Source: Mesorhizobium sp. WSM4313 (lineage in GTDB: Bacteria > Pseudomonadota > Alphaproteobacteria > Rhizobiales > Rhizobiaceae). From it: 64,000 bases of DNA. The stretch spans positions 186,001 through 250,000 of the forward strand of contig NZ_NSFT01000005.1 in assembly GCF_002294725.1 (NCBI RefSeq), given 5' to 3'. Position 1 is the first letter of the stretch. Each line of letters starts with the position of its first letter. Shown one piece after another: positions 17,838-30,099 of this stretch. The notes under the pieces were generated by a model. The model was given only the letters and a program-made list of their open reading frames with translations, had not been told where the DNA came from and made no database searches. The position numbers and the translations under genes were made by a program.

Positions 17838-18247
17838 GCGGCTTTGCCGAGCAGCGCAGCATTGCGACCGTCGCGCTCGTCGTCGGCAATTACGACGAGG
17901 CGATCGCCTGGTATGTCGAGCGGCTCGGTTTCGTGCTGAGCCAGGATGTCGATCTCGGCGGCGGCAAGCGCTGGGTCACCGTCGCGCCGGCGAAGGGCAA
18001 GGGGGCGAGGCTGCTCCTGGCGGAAGCATCCGGCGAAGAGCAGGCAAGCCGCATCGGCAACCAGACCGGCGGCCGCGTCTTCCTGTTTCTCGAAACCGAC
18101 GATTTTTCCCGCGATCACCAGGCGATGCTCGCCAAGGGCGTCGAGTTCCGCGAAGCGCCGCGCCACGAAGCCTATGGCACGGTGGCCGTTTTCGCCGATC
18201 TCTACGGCAATCTCTGGGACCTGATCGAGCCGAAACGGCAGCGCTGA
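17834..18247 (+). CDS. VOC-superfamily (glyoxalase-like) protein
   Basis: A 137-residue protein with one pair of vicinal-oxygen-chelate modules: RSIATVALVVGNYDEAIAWYVERLGFVLSQD near the start and FADLYGNLWDLIEP at the end. The metal ligands expected in this fold include the C-terminal acidic residue in LIEPK; the usual N-terminal histidine is replaced (SIATVALVV), so catalytic activity is uncertain. It could be a glyoxalase, an antibiotic-binding protein or a non-catalytic relative. It overlaps the DUF6476 gene by 4 bases and is followed by a tRNA gene. Confidence 0.85.
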   Translation: MSGFAEQRSIATVALVVGNYDEAIAWYVERLGFVLSQDVDLGGGKRWVTVAPAKGKGARLLLAEASGEEQASRIGNQTGGRVFLFLETDDFSRDHQAMLAKGVEFREAPRHEAYGTVAVFADLYGNLWDLIEPKRQR

Positions 18248-18333
18248 CCAGCAGCTTTGGGCAAAGCACGCAAAGTGCCGGAAACCCCAGTTGCTTTTTC
18301 CCAGCGGCCAGCCTATGTAGCCGGTTCTTGAGC

Positions 18334-18408
18334 GCGCCCATCGTCTAGCGGTCAGGACACCGCCCTCTCACGGCGGGAACAGGGGTTCGATTCCCCTTGG
18401 GCGTACCA
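18334..18408 (+). tRNA. tRNA-Glu (anticodon CTC)
   Basis: A 75-base cloverleaf with the acceptor stem GCGCCCA/TGGGCGT, the D-arm TCGTCTAGCGGTCAGGACA, an anticodon arm CCGCC-CTCTCAC-GGCGG with CTC at 18367-18369, and the T-arm AGGGGTTCGATTCCCCT. CCA is encoded. It reads GAG codons. It stands alone between two VOC genes. Confidence 0.95.
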
Positions 18409-18552
18409 AGCAACTCTCCTGTAGACCGAAAGACCAATCCCTGCTGGGTCCAATCTGGCGTTCGCCTGTTCGTCCGTTCTGGCGCAGCGCTTGCAGTTGC
18501 TTTAGCATTCTCTTGCACAAAGCCTGCCGCAAGCGCGGGCGGGAGGAGTCCA

Positions 18553-19134
18553 ATGCGGAAGCTGCAGTCGCAAGGCGTTCATCACATCACGCTGGTCGGC
18601 GCCGGGCGCCAGACCTCGATCGACTTCTGGGAGGGCGTGCTCGGCATGCCTTTCATCTTCGAGCAGCCCAATCTCGACAAGGCGAGCGAAAGCCATCTCT
18701 ATTTCGATCCCGGCGACGGGCGGCTGATCACCGTCTTCACCGACGAGACCCGAGTCCCGGTCAAGCGGCGGACACCGACCGATATCGGCTGCGTCCATCA
18801 CATCGCGTTCTCGGTGTCGCGGGTCACCTTCCTGCAGGCTGTCGCGCGGCTCGACGAGCGCGCCATTAAGCACAGCGGCGTCAAGGATCGCGGCTTCATG
18901 GATTCGATCTATTTCGAAGATCCGCTCGGGCTGTTGATCGAGCTCGCGTCCTACCGCTTCGACCCACCGGTCGGCTTCACCCATGCCGACGTGCTGATGG
19001 AGGCGCACAAGATCCGCGTGGCGCGGGGCGACTACAACATCGCCGAATTGCACCTTGCCGACGCCATCCAGGCGCTGGTCGAGCGGTCACGCGCAACTCT
19101 GTCGGAAAACAGGGCGTCGAAGAATCCGTACTGA
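18553..19134 (+). CDS. VOC-family (extradiol dioxygenase-like) protein
   Basis: A 193-residue vicinal-oxygen-chelate protein. The first module is SQGVHHITLVGAGRQTSIDFWEGVLGM and the second IGCVHHIAFSVSRVTF, both with the expected metal-ligand histidine, and EDPLGLLIELASYRF supplies the glutamate ligand. That set (H, H, E) suits a divalent-metal dioxygenase or glyoxalase. A C-terminal extension of about 60 residues follows. The start at 18553 has GGAGGAG 4-5 bases upstream; the frame continues upstream over the tRNA gene and is not used. Substrate unknown. Confidence 0.85.
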   Translation: MRKLQSQGVHHITLVGAGRQTSIDFWEGVLGMPFIFEQPNLDKASESHLYFDPGDGRLITVFTDETRVPVKRRTPTDIGCVHHIAFSVSRVTFLQAVARLDERAIKHSGVKDRGFMDSIYFEDPLGLLIELASYRFDPPVGFTHADVLMEAHKIRVARGDYNIAELHLADAIQALVERSRATLSENRASKNPY

Positions 19135-19157
19135 GCAAGCAAAGGGAGGGACATGAA

Positions 19158-20012
19158 ATGGCAAAAGCCGCAACAAAGAGCGCGAAGAAACCCGCTGCCA
19201 AGGCAGCGCCGAAAGCCGCAGTAAAAGCCGCCGCGAAATCGGGCGCCAAGACATCGGCGAAGGCGACTGCCAAAGCGGCCGCGAAGGCGACATCGAAAAT
19301 GGCGAAGCCAGCTAAGAAGCCTGGCATAAAACTCAGCATGCTGAGGCCGAGCGTCAACAACATGACGGTGCGGGTGTTCGCGCGCGCGGCCGGGCTCGAT
19401 CCGGCGGAGACCGATGCCTGGGGCCTCACGCGTTCGCCCGAATTCCTGGCGCGCAATCCGGCGCATCTGACGCCGATGATCGAGGACAAGGGCCTGCCGC
19501 GCGGCGTGCTGTGGGAAAGCTGCGCCATCATGCAGTATCTCGCCAACAAGCACGGGCTGGACAAGTTCTATCCGAAGGCGCCAGCAAAGCGGGCGATGAT
19601 CGATAGCGCCATGTTCTACCTTGTCGGCACGCTTTATCCCTATGTCGCGCGCGCGACGTATCCGGCGCTCGGCTTTCCGCAATATGCCGGCGAGGTCGGC
19701 CACAGCGACGCCCATCCCGACAAGAAATCGGAAGCGCAGAAGGCGGCGATGGCTGCGATCGCCGAGCCGCTCGAGGTGTTTCACTCCTTCTTTCGCAACG
19801 GCAAACCGTTCATCGGCGGCAACAACCCGTCGATCGCGGATATAAGGCTGGCGGCGACGCTGGAATTCCTGGCGGTCATCGACTACGCGCTGCCCAGCTG
19901 GGCGAAGGAATATATGGCGGCCATGGAGAAGAAGCTCGGCAAGGCCTATGCGGAGCCGGCAGGCGACGTGCGCGGCTACATCGCGCATGTGAAATCGCAG
20001 GCCAGGGCGTAA
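19158..20012 (+). CDS. Glutathione S-transferase-like protein with a lysine/alanine-rich N-terminal tail
   Basis: A 284-residue protein in two parts. Residues 1-55 are nearly only A, K, T, S and P in repeated KAA/KPA units, as in eukaryotic histone H1 or bacterial AlgP/Hc1-like tails. Residues about 58-280 look like a glutathione transferase: a thioredoxin-like half with NPAHLTPMIEDKGLPRGVLWESCAIMQYLANKHG, then a helical C-terminal domain (GGNNPSIADIRLAATLEFL). GST N-termini normally begin directly with the first strand, so the tail is an addition. It may bind DNA or another polyanion (inference). GGGAGGG lies upstream. A terminator follows at 20113. Confidence 0.85.
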   Translation: MAKAATKSAKKPAAKAAPKAAVKAAAKSGAKTSAKATAKAAAKATSKMAKPAKKPGIKLSMLRPSVNNMTVRVFARAAGLDPAETDAWGLTRSPEFLARNPAHLTPMIEDKGLPRGVLWESCAIMQYLANKHGLDKFYPKAPAKRAMIDSAMFYLVGTLYPYVARATYPALGFPQYAGEVGHSDAHPDKKSEAQKAAMAAIAEPLEVFHSFFRNGKPFIGGNNPSIADIRLAATLEFLAVIDYALPSWAKEYMAAMEKKLGKAYAEPAGDVRGYIAHVKSQARA

Positions 20013-20112
20013 CAGCCGGCTCAGGTTAAGGTTTCGTTTACCCAACGCCTGTCTACTGATCACAGTCCTCGCCGCGACCACGGATGTACTGGCGCGAAGC
20101 GGAGGCGAAGGG

Positions 20113-20138
20113 AAAGGTCGGCCCAGCGCCGGCCTTTT
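20113..20138 (+). terminator. Terminator downstream of the GST-like gene
   Basis: AAAGGTCGGC (20113-20122) pairs with GCCGGCCTTT (20128-20137), one mismatch, 5-base loop, followed by T residues. Confidence 0.75.
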
Positions 20139-20294
20139 GCTTTTCCGGCGGTTGTATCGCCTCCCACCGGCAATCACGACATACGACTTATCCGGTGCCA
20201 GACCGGTTGAAATCCTATTGTCATCGGCGTGATTGATCCTACCATTACCTTGGGTTGATAGGTGCGAGCCGGGCAAAAAGCGATGAGGACCGGG

Positions 20295-20660
20295 ATGAAA
20301 AGAATGGTGAAACTTTCCGCGGTCGCGGTCGCGCTCCTGGCGAGCGCCGCGGCCGAAGCCGCGCCGCTCAACGGTATGAACGAGATTGGCGCCGCCTTGC
20401 TCGCCTGCTGGACGCCGCCGGCCAATTCCGACAATTCCTCGGTGACGCTCAGCTTCAGCTTCAAACGCGACGGCACGCTGATCGGGCCGCCGAAAACAAC
20501 CGCTATCCATGTCAGCGGCGACGACAAGGCGCGTAAGGCGTATATCGACGCTGCGACCAAGGCCCTGAACGATTGCCTGCCGCTCAGCCTTTCGCCCTCG
20601 CTGGCGCAAGGCATCGCCGGAAACGTCTTCACGCTGCAGTTCAACTCGCCGAAGAAGTAG
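20295..20660 (+). CDS. Secreted hypothetical protein
   Basis: A 121-residue protein with a clear signal peptide (MKRMVKLSAVAVALLASAAAEA, cleavage probably after AEA). The mature part has NEIGAALLACWTPP, then VTLSFSFKRDGTLIGPP and a C-terminal FTLQFNSPKK. The pattern of a CW pair followed by a strand with R-x-D-G-T-L-x-G-P resembles periplasmic TonB/TolA C-terminal-like proteins of rhizobia, but this is not firm. Start chosen at 20295 because AGGA lies 9 bases before it; GTG 20262 and ATG 20283 are alternatives. Two cysteines (in ACW and NDCLPL) could form a disulfide. Confidence 0.7.
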   Translation: MKRMVKLSAVAVALLASAAAEAAPLNGMNEIGAALLACWTPPANSDNSSVTLSFSFKRDGTLIGPPKTTAIHVSGDDKARKAYIDAATKALNDCLPLSLSPSLAQGIAGNVFTLQFNSPKK

Positions 20661-20730
20661 GCCACGGCGAAGGCACCGAGCCTAAGGCGCGTCGCGATCT
20701 TTCTAGATTCGCTCCATGCGCTTTAGGTTT

Positions 20731-20786
20731 TTGGGCATGTCTTTATCCCGAAATCGGTTCCCACTTTCGGCAGACATGCTTTAGCC
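20731..20786. repeat. RIME-like palindromic intergenic repeat
   Basis: GCATGTC (20735-20741) and GACATGC (20773-20779) are terminal inverted repeats around an inner CCGAAA/TTTCGG pair and a CGGTTCCCAC core. This is a familiar rhizobial palindromic unit. A partial copy of the 48-bp element (20790-20812) abuts it. Confidence 0.7.
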
Positions 20787-20789
20787 CGT

Positions 20790-20812
20790 ATCGCACTTTT
20801 CCCGGAATTGCT
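20790..20812 (-). repeat. Partial copy of the 48-bp element
   Basis: TCGCACTTTTCCCGGAATTG, the right half of the element seen at 33751-33798, without its left half. Confidence 0.6.
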
Positions 20813-20813
20813 T

Positions 20814-21029
20814 TCAGGTCAAACCGCGTGCGCGCCTGATCTGGGCGTGCTTTTCCAGTTCCGGCATCTCGAAGACATAATCGTTCCAGGCGGAGTCCGG
20901 AATCTGTCCGGCCAGGTAGCAATCCAGCAGAAGGCTTTGTTCGGGGGTAAGGGCTCTCGGCGCGTGCTCCAGCCCAAGCGAATGGATCAAGTTCCTGGTC
21001 AGGCCAGAGACGGTGAAGTGAAAGGACAT
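20814..21029 (-). CDS. Conserved-type hypothetical protein (71 aa)
   Basis: A 71-residue frame starting MSFHFTVSGLTRNLIHSLGLEH and ending MPELEKHAQIRRARGLT. AGAGGAAG lies 6-7 bases upstream of this ATG, which decides the start over an earlier ATG at 21083. The middle, ALTPEQSLLLDCYLAGQIPDSAWNDYVFE, looks like a compact helical domain. No signal peptide or membrane segment. I do not recognise the family. It is convergent with the secreted protein gene across the repeat region. Confidence 0.6.
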   Translation of the reverse strand: MSFHFTVSGLTRNLIHSLGLEHAPRALTPEQSLLLDCYLAGQIPDSAWNDYVFEMPELEKHAQIRRARGLT

Positions 21030-21206
21030 CTCGGTCTTCCTCTGCGCAGCGCGCGTCACATCAACGCCAACAACGTCCGTCACCGGGCAAAGGTTTCATC
21101 AGCGATCCGTGATCGCGCCGCGGTCGCGGCCGGGCTGAATCTGTCGGGCTGTCTTTCTTCACGGGCAGTGCATCCAGCCGGCATCGACCGGCGGATCGAG
21201 GCAAAG

Positions 21207-21554
21207 CTACTCGCAGACGACGCGGTAGCGCTTGCCGGTTTCGCCGACATTCCTGCAGGTAAGAGCGGTCTGCTCATCCGAGGACTGATCAGCCAGATTC
21301 TGGTTAGAGGAAGGCCTTGCCGGAGACCTGGAATAGTGCCGGACCGACGGGCCTTGCGGCGCGCCCGGCGGCGGCAACGGAAACACGTCCGACGCGATCT
21401 GCCGCGACGCGGTCGTTCCCGGCGGCGCCTTGTCCCAGACACGCCTGACGTCCATCCGGCTCGGGACGATCACCGTGCCGTCGTCGCTGCGCGCGCAGCC
21501 GCCCGCCGCAAGCAGCGCCGGGCACAGGATGAAAGCCGCGATTCGACCAAACAT
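21207..21554 (-). CDS. Small lipoprotein, hypothetical
   Basis: A 115-residue protein with an N-terminal signal and lipobox-like end: MFGRIAAFILCPALLAAGGC, the cysteine at residue 20 being the likely lipidation site. After it comes a polar region with DDGTVIVPSRMDVRRVWDKAPPG and a proline-rich middle, and a C-terminal pair of cysteines (LTCRNVGETGKRYRVVCE). Start at 21554 is supported by GAGG 8 bases upstream. It probably sits in the outer membrane or periplasm. The function is not known. It diverges from the hybrid kinase gene. Confidence 0.65.
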   Translation of the reverse strand: MFGRIAAFILCPALLAAGGCARSDDGTVIVPSRMDVRRVWDKAPPGTTASRQIASDVFPLPPPGAPQGPSVRHYSRSPARPSSNQNLADQSSDEQTALTCRNVGETGKRYRVVCE

Positions 21555-21752
21555 TAGCAACACCTCAGGCGCCTTATAATGCGTTGTTGCCATGATCGCC
21601 AACGGGCGGATTACCGCAGCCGGCCCAGGGCCGGAAGCTGGCTCAACGGCACCGGGTGGCAGGCGGTTGCAATCATTATGGTTAGCGGATCGTTAATGCT
21701 TGTCGGGCACATTCCCCCGACGGACCGGCACAGTTCGGCCTTGGGGGTAGGA

Positions 21753-25097
<3,345 letters not shown>

Positions 25098-25141
25098 AAC
25101 GAATTTGGCGGGCAGGACGGCGGCAAGGGGCTGACGCATGC

Positions 25142-25163
25142 GTATGGTGCGATCGCACCATAC
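25142..25163. repeat. Perfect 22-bp palindrome
   Basis: GTATGGTGCGA followed by its exact reverse complement TCGCACCATAC, centred on GCGATCGC. It begins 45 bases after the hybrid kinase stop and has no T-run after it. It may be an operator, a protein-binding site or a weak terminator. Confidence 0.6.
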
Positions 25164-25344
25164 CAAAGCAAGCGCCAAGCTCGGACAATCATGACATTGA
25201 TTCCGCTCTTCGGTTACGGGCGGGAGCAGCGACCGCCGACAAGAAACAGCGTCGACTCTACCCCAACGGACCCTGTTTTCGGCGATGGCCAGGCCATGAT
25301 CCGCTCTGGCTTACAGGCAACGCACTCTCGTCCGGATTTTATTT

Positions 25345-25384
25345 CCCGGCGGCCGTCATCCGGCCGCCGGGATAAATTTTGTTT
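25345..25384 (+). terminator. Strong terminator between the hybrid kinase and pstS
   Basis: CCCGGCGGCCG (25345-25355), loop TCATC, CGGCCGCCGGG (25361-25371), then ATAAATTTTGTTT. It isolates the upstream kinase from pst transcription. Confidence 0.9.
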
Positions 25385-25484
25385 CAAAAGTCAGACAAGT
25401 TGCTGATTTCCGCGGCAAACTCCGTCCGGCCCTTCGAGGCCGCTGCGGAACCCTTCCGAGCATCCTCGTCCGGACGTTACCGGG

Positions 25485-25513
25485 CTGACACGAAACTGTC
25501 ATGCGACTGTAAT
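25485..25513 (+). promoter_or_regulatory. Triple Pho box upstream of pstS
   Basis: Three heptamers at an 11-base period: CTGACAC (25485), CTGTCAT (25496) and CTGTAAT (25507), each separated by 4 bases. This is the arrangement bound by phosphorylated PhoB dimers (consensus CTGTCAT). It lies 78 bases before the pstS start, so phosphate starvation should switch on pstSCAB-phoU-phoB. Confidence 0.93.
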
Positions 25514-25590
25514 AATCGAGGGCTATTGCGCTGACCGGGCGCCGATACAACGGGTGCCGAAAGACCATCTTCCGAACAGGAGCAGGCCAC

Positions 25591-26649
25591 ATGAGACATT
25601 TCATCCGCTCTGCGGCCGTTGCAATTGCAATGGCTGCGGCATCAACCCTTAGCATGGCCGCCGCGATGGCAGCCGACATTTCCGGCGCTGGCGCCACCTT
25701 CCCCTATCCGATCTACGCGAAGTGGGCCGACGCCTACAAGAAGGAGACCGGCATCGGTCTCAACTACCAGTCGATCGGCTCCGGCGGCGGCATCAAGCAG
25801 ATCAAGGCCAAGACCGTCACCTTCGGCGCTTCCGACGCGCCGCTGAAGGGCGAGGATCTCACCTCCACCGGCCTCGCGCAGTTCCCGATGGTGATGGGCG
25901 GCATCGTGCCGGTCGTCAACCTCGAAGGCATCAAGCCGGGCGAGCTGGTGCTCGACGGTCCGACGCTCGCCGACATCTTCGCCGGCAAGATCACCAACTG
26001 GAACGACGCGGCGATCAAGAAGCTCAACCCCAAGATCAAGCTGCCCGACCAGGCGATTGCCGTCGTCCACCGTTCGGACGGCTCGGGCACCACCTTCAAC
26101 TTCAGCTACTACCTGGCCGACGTCAGCGCCGACTGGAAATCGAAGGTCGGCGTCAACACCGCGCTTGAATGGCCGGTGGGCATCGGCGCCAAGGGCAATG
26201 AAGGCGTCGCCAACAACGTGTCGCAGACTGGCGGCGCGATCGGCTATGTCGAATACGCCTATGCCAAGCAGAACAAGCTCACCTATACCGACATGGTGAA
26301 CAAGGACGGCAAGAAGGTCGAGCCGACCGCGAAGGCGTTCTCGGCCGCCGCGGCCAATGCCGACTGGAGCTCGCAGCCGGGCTACGGCGTTATCCTGGCC
26401 AACCAGGCGGGCGCCGAATCCTGGCCGATGACTTCCGCCACCTGGATCCTCGTCTACCAGAAGCCCGATGATGCGGCAGCCACGGCCGAAGCGCTCAAGT
26501 TCTTCGCCTGGTCCTATGCCAAGGGCGACAAGATGGCTGCTGAGCTTGACTACGTTCCGATGCCCGACAAGGTCGTGAAGAGCGTCGAGGAGATGTGGGG
26601 CAAGGACATCGTCGACAAGGATGGCAAGCCGGTCTACTCCGGCATGTAA
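25591..26649 (+). CDS. pstS: Phosphate ABC transporter, periplasmic phosphate-binding protein PstS
   Basis: A 352-residue periplasmic binding protein that delivers phosphate to PstCAB. It has a signal peptide of about 28 residues ([19 protein letters not shown]...AMAA), then the family start [24 protein letters not shown]. Phosphate-binding blocks include [20 protein letters not shown] and [12 protein letters not shown]. The length fits the family. First gene of pstSCAB-phoU-phoB, under a triple Pho box. An attenuator-type hairpin follows at 26663, consistent with pstS being made in excess over the permease genes. Confidence 0.97.
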   Translation: MRHFIRSAAVAIAMAAASTLSMAAAMAADISGAGATFPYPIYAKWADAYKKETGIGLNYQSIGSGGGIKQIKAKTVTFGASDAPLKGEDLTSTGLAQFPMVMGGIVPVVNLEGIKPGELVLDGPTLADIFAGKITNWNDAAIKKLNPKIKLPDQAIAVVHRSDGSGTTFNFSYYLADVSADWKSKVGVNTALEWPVGIGAKGNEGVANNVSQTGGAIGYVEYAYAKQNKLTYTDMVNKDGKKVEPTAKAFSAAAANADWSSQPGYGVILANQAGAESWPMTSATWILVYQKPDDAAATAEALKFFAWSYAKGDKMAAELDYVPMPDKVVKSVEEMWGKDIVDKDGKPVYSGM

Positions 26650-26662
26650 TTCCCGCCGAATG

Positions 26663-26694
26663 AGGAGGGCGCCTCTAGCGCCCTCCTGTCTCTT
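26663..26694 (+). terminator. Attenuator hairpin between pstS and pstC
   Basis: AGGAGGGCGC (26663-26672), loop CTCTA, GCGCCCTCCT (26678-26687), then a weak T-containing tail (GTCTCTTT). It can end part of the transcripts after pstS or protect the pstS mRNA end. Confidence 0.85.
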
Positions 26695-26713
26695 TCGAAA
26701 TGCGAGGGGCTAA

Positions 26714-27700
26714 ATGACAGCCGTTTCCGAAGCCGCGACATCGTCCGCCCTGCGGACCAGAGAAGCGACGGTGCGCCGCTTCGCCGTCACCGACATGGTT
26801 TTCCGGACGGCGACGCGCCTTTCCGCCATACTCGTGCTCGTTCTGCTCGGGGGGGTCGCGATCTCGCTGGTCGCCGGATCGTGGGAGGCCCTGTCGAAGT
26901 TCGGCTTCTCCTTCCTGACCACCGAATCCTGGAACCCGGTCACCGAGAATTTCGGCGCGCTCGCGCCCATCTACGGCACCATCGTCACTTCGGCCATCGC
27001 CATTCTCATCGCCGTGCCGATCGGCATCGGTATCGCCATCTTCCTGACCGAGCTTTGTCCGCGCCCGCTCAGGCGTCCGATTGGCATCGCCGTCGAGCTG
27101 CTCGCCGGCATTCCCTCGATCATCTACGGCATCTGGGGCCTGTTCGTCTTCGCGCCGTTCCTGCAGACGACTGTGCAGCCCTTCATCATCAGTCTTTTCC
27201 ACGGCATACCGGGGCTCTCCAGCCTGTTTGCCGGTCCGCCCTACGGCATCGGCTTGCTGACCTCGTCGCTGATCCTCGCCATCATGGTGCTGCCTTTCAT
27301 CACCTCGATCACCAAGGACGTGTTCGACACGGTGCCGGCGGTGCTGAAGGAATCGGCCTACGGCATCGGCTGCACGACCTGGGAAGTGACCCGGCGCGTG
27401 ACCATCCCCTATACCCGCATCGGCATCATGGGCGGCGTCATGCTCGGCCTCGGCCGCGCGCTCGGCGAGACGATGGCCGTCACCTTCGTCATCGGCAACG
27501 CGCACCGCATCAGCGCCTCGCTGTTTGCGCCGGGCACGACGATCTCGGCGACCATCGCCAACGAATTCACCGAAGCCGACGGCAACCTCTATACATCCTC
27601 GCTGGTATCGCTCGGCCTGATCCTGTTCATCATCACCTTCATCATCCTCGCGCTCGCACGCTACATGCTGTTGCGCATCGATAGCCGCACGGGAGCCTGA
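26714..27700 (+). CDS. pstC: Phosphate ABC transporter permease PstC
   Basis: A 328-residue inner-membrane permease with an N-terminal arm and about six transmembrane segments. The EAA-type loop is [54 protein letters not shown] in pieces, where ALGETMAV is a strong family mark. It pairs with PstA to form the phosphate channel. The gap from pstS holds the attenuator hairpin, and the stop is 3 bases before the pstA start. It extends to a C-terminal basic end ([10 protein letters not shown]). Confidence 0.96.
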   Translation: MTAVSEAATSSALRTREATVRRFAVTDMVFRTATRLSAILVLVLLGGVAISLVAGSWEALSKFGFSFLTTESWNPVTENFGALAPIYGTIVTSAIAILIAVPIGIGIAIFLTELCPRPLRRPIGIAVELLAGIPSIIYGIWGLFVFAPFLQTTVQPFIISLFHGIPGLSSLFAGPPYGIGLLTSSLILAIMVLPFITSITKDVFDTVPAVLKESAYGIGCTTWEVTRRVTIPYTRIGIMGGVMLGLGRALGETMAVTFVIGNAHRISASLFAPGTTISATIANEFTEADGNLYTSSLVSLGLILFIITFIILALARYMLLRIDSRTGA

Positions 27701-27703
27701 CCG

Positions 27704-28555
27704 ATGTCGACTGCCGCATCGCTTCACCAAAGCCGCAAGCGCAAGAATGCCGTGATGATGACGCTGTGCGTCGTCGCGGCCGGCATCGGGCTGGCCTGGC
27801 TGGCGCTGATTCTCGGCGCCCTGCTCTACAAGGGGCTTTCCGGGGTGTCGCTCTCCGTGTTCACGGAAATGACGCCGCCGCCCGGCGATGCCGGCGGCCT
27901 GCTCAATGCCATCTACGGCAGCATCGTCATGACGATCATCGGTATCGTCGTCGGCACGCCGATCGGCGTGCTGGCCGGCACCTACATGGCCGAATACGGA
28001 CGCTTCTCGAAGCTTACGACGGTGGTGCGCTTCATCAACGACATCCTCTTGTCGGCGCCTTCCATCATCATCGGCCTGTTCGTCTACGAGCTGATGGTGC
28101 GGCCGATGGGGCACTTCTCGGCGATTGCCGGCGCGGTCGCGCTGTCGATCCTGGTGATCCCCGTCGTGGTGCGCACCACCGAGGACATGCTGAACCTTGT
28201 GCCCAACGCGCTGCGCGAAGCAGGCACCGCCATCGGAGCACCGCGCTGGGTAGTGATCCGCTCGGTTGCCTATCGCGCGGCGCTCTCCGGCATCGTCACC
28301 GGCATCCTTTTGGCGATCGCCCGCATCTCCGGCGAGACGGCGCCGCTTCTCTTCACCGCGCTCAACAACCAGTTCTGGTCGAGCAATCTCAATGCGCCGA
28401 TGGCCAGCCTGCCGGTAACCATCTTCCAGTTCGCTCTCAGCCCCTACGAGGAATGGCAGCAACTGGCCTGGACGGGCGCACTCATAATCACCCTGACGGT
28501 TCTCGGGCTGAGCATCATCGCCCGCAGCCTAACCGGACGCAGAGAGGACAGATGA
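27704..28555 (+). CDS. pstA: Phosphate ABC transporter permease PstA
   Basis: A 283-residue permease partner of PstC, with about six hydrophobic segments and the BPD loop [20 protein letters not shown] followed by [19 protein letters not shown], which is typical of Pst[23 protein letters not shown] is the family's N-terminal block. It overlaps pstB by 4 bases (ATGA), so translation is coupled. Acts in the inner membrane as half of the phosphate channel. Confidence 0.96.
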   Translation: MSTAASLHQSRKRKNAVMMTLCVVAAGIGLAWLALILGALLYKGLSGVSLSVFTEMTPPPGDAGGLLNAIYGSIVMTIIGIVVGTPIGVLAGTYMAEYGRFSKLTTVVRFINDILLSAPSIIIGLFVYELMVRPMGHFSAIAGAVALSILVIPVVVRTTEDMLNLVPNALREAGTAIGAPRWVVIRSVAYRAALSGIVTGILLAIARISGETAPLLFTALNNQFWSSNLNAPMASLPVTIFQFALSPYEEWQQLAWTGALIITLTVLGLSIIARSLTGRREDR

Positions 28556-29355
28556 AACCGATGTTGTCCACCGACCTGAACGCAGCCGACACGACCGTCG
28601 AGAAGGCCAAGATCGAGGTCAAGAACCTCAATTTCTACTATGGCCAGTCGAAGGCGCTGAAGGACATCAACCTGTCCCTGCCCGAGCGCAGCGTGACCGC
28701 CTTCATCGGCCCGTCGGGCTGCGGGAAGTCGACGCTGCTGCGCGTGCTCAACCGCATCTACGAGCTCTATCCGAAGCAGAGCGCCGAGGGCCAGGTGCTG
28801 CTCGACGGCAAGAACATCCTCGACCGCTCGCAGGACCTCAACCTGCTCAGGACCAAGATCGGCATGGTGTTCCAGAAGCCGACGCCGTTCCCGATGTCGA
28901 TCTACGAGAACATCGCTTTCGGCGTCAGGCTCTATGAGAAGATCAGCAAGGCTGAGATGGACAGCCGCGTCGAGCAGGCGCTGAAGCGCGCAGCACTCTG
29001 GAACGAGGTCAAGGACAAGCTCAACGCCAGCGGCCTCAGCCTCTCGGGCGGCCAGCAGCAGCGCCTGTGCATCGCCCGTACCGTTGCGGTGAAGCCCGAG
29101 GTCATCCTGCTCGACGAGCCGGCCTCGGCGCTCGATCCGCTGTCGACCGCCAAGATCGAGGAACTGATCGACGAGCTGCAGGCCGACTACACGATCGTCA
29201 TCGTCACCCACAACATGCAGCAGGCGGCGCGCGTGTCGCGGCAGACGGCGTTCATGTATCTGGGCGAGCTGGTGGAGTTCGACCGGACCGAGAAGATCTT
29301 CACCTCGCCCCGCGAAAAGCGCACGCAGGACTACATCACCGGCCGCTTCGGCTGA
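28552..29355 (+). CDS. pstB: Phosphate ABC transporter ATP-binding protein PstB
   Basis: A 267-residue ATPase powering PstCA. It has Walker [10 protein letters not shown], the PstB-specific [20 protein letters not shown], the Q-loop region [20 protein letters not shown], the signature [14 protein letters not shown], Walker [14 protein letters not shown] and the switch histidine in VTHNMQQA. The start at 28552 overlaps the pstA stop; the longer frame reaching back to 27766 is a shadow over pstA. Besides transport, PstB takes part in phosphate signalling with PhoU (family knowledge). Confidence 0.97.
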   Translation: MKPMLSTDLNAADTTVEKAKIEVKNLNFYYGQSKALKDINLSLPERSVTAFIGPSGCGKSTLLRVLNRIYELYPKQSAEGQVLLDGKNILDRSQDLNLLRTKIGMVFQKPTPFPMSIYENIAFGVRLYEKISKAEMDSRVEQALKRAALWNEVKDKLNASGLSLSGGQQQRLCIARTVAVKPEVILLDEPASALDPLSTAKIEELIDELQADYTIVIVTHNMQQAARVSRQTAFMYLGELVEFDRTEKIFTSPREKRTQDYITGRFG

Positions 29356-29375
29356 GCTCATACGAGGACATCATC

Positions 29376-30083
29376 ATGGCCGAACATACCGTCGCTTCCT
29401 TCGACGAGGATCTGAGGCAGATCAGCCGGCTCATCAACGACATGGGCGATCTCGCCGCCTCCATGGTCGGCGCTTCGACCAAGGCCCTGCTCGAGACCGA
29501 CAATGCCATGGCGCAGCGCGTCGTTTCCGACGATGCCATTATGGACGCGCGCCAGCGCGAGCTCGACGACCGCGCCATCACGCTGATCGCCAAGCGCCAG
29601 CCGATGGCCGACGACCTGCGCAATGTGGTCGGCTCGATCCGCATGGCGGGCGACCTCGAACGCATCGGCGACCTCGCCAAGAACATCGCCAAGCGCGTCG
29701 GCTCGGTCGGCGTCAGCGCCGCGCCGCGTGACCTCACGCATTCGATCGATTCCATGGCGCAGCTGGTGCTGATCCAGGTCCAGGCCGTGATCCAGGAATA
29801 TACGGTGGGCGACGCCACGGCGCTGGCCAAGCTTCGCAACGACGACGAGCGCATCGACGTCAAATACACATCCGTCTTCCGGGAGCTCCTGACCTACATG
29901 ATGGAAGACCCGCGCAACATCACCGCCTGCACGCATCTTCTGTTCTGCGCCAAGAATCTCGAGCGCATCGGCGACCATGTGACCAACATCGCCGAGAACG
30001 CCTATTATGTGCTGACCGGCACGCAATTGCCCGCGAATCGTCCCAAGCAGGACGAGACGACAATGTCGGCGCCGGCGGCCTGA
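29376..30083 (+). CDS. phoU: Phosphate signalling regulator PhoU
   Basis: A 235-residue, all-helical PhoU with the two repeated three-helix halves. The metal-binding segments are SIRMAGDLERIGDLAKNIAKR and CAKNLERIGDHVTNIAENAYYV, the E-R-I-G-D motifs being the family hallmark. GAGGA precedes the start by 8 bases. PhoU links the Pst transporter to the sensor kinase, repressing the Pho response when phosphate is plentiful (family knowledge). It lies between pstB (20 bases) and phoB (16 bases), so all belong to one operon. Confidence 0.96.
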   Translation: MAEHTVASFDEDLRQISRLINDMGDLAASMVGASTKALLETDNAMAQRVVSDDAIMDARQRELDDRAITLIAKRQPMADDLRNVVGSIRMAGDLERIGDLAKNIAKRVGSVGVSAAPRDLTHSIDSMAQLVLIQVQAVIQEYTVGDATALAKLRNDDERIDVKYTSVFRELLTYMMEDPRNITACTHLLFCAKNLERIGDHVTNIAENAYYVLTGTQLPANRPKQDETTMSAPAA

Positions 30084-30099
30084 CGAAGGGTATCTGCCA

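Noticed and set aside
25191..25406. A 71-codon frame between the hybrid kinase and pstS
   Set aside because: It reads through the strong terminator at 25345-25384 and has no ribosome site or domain.
26675..28462. A 595-codon minus-strand frame over pstC and pstA
   Set aside because: Antisense to well-supported permease genes, with D/R/H-rich low-complexity composition.
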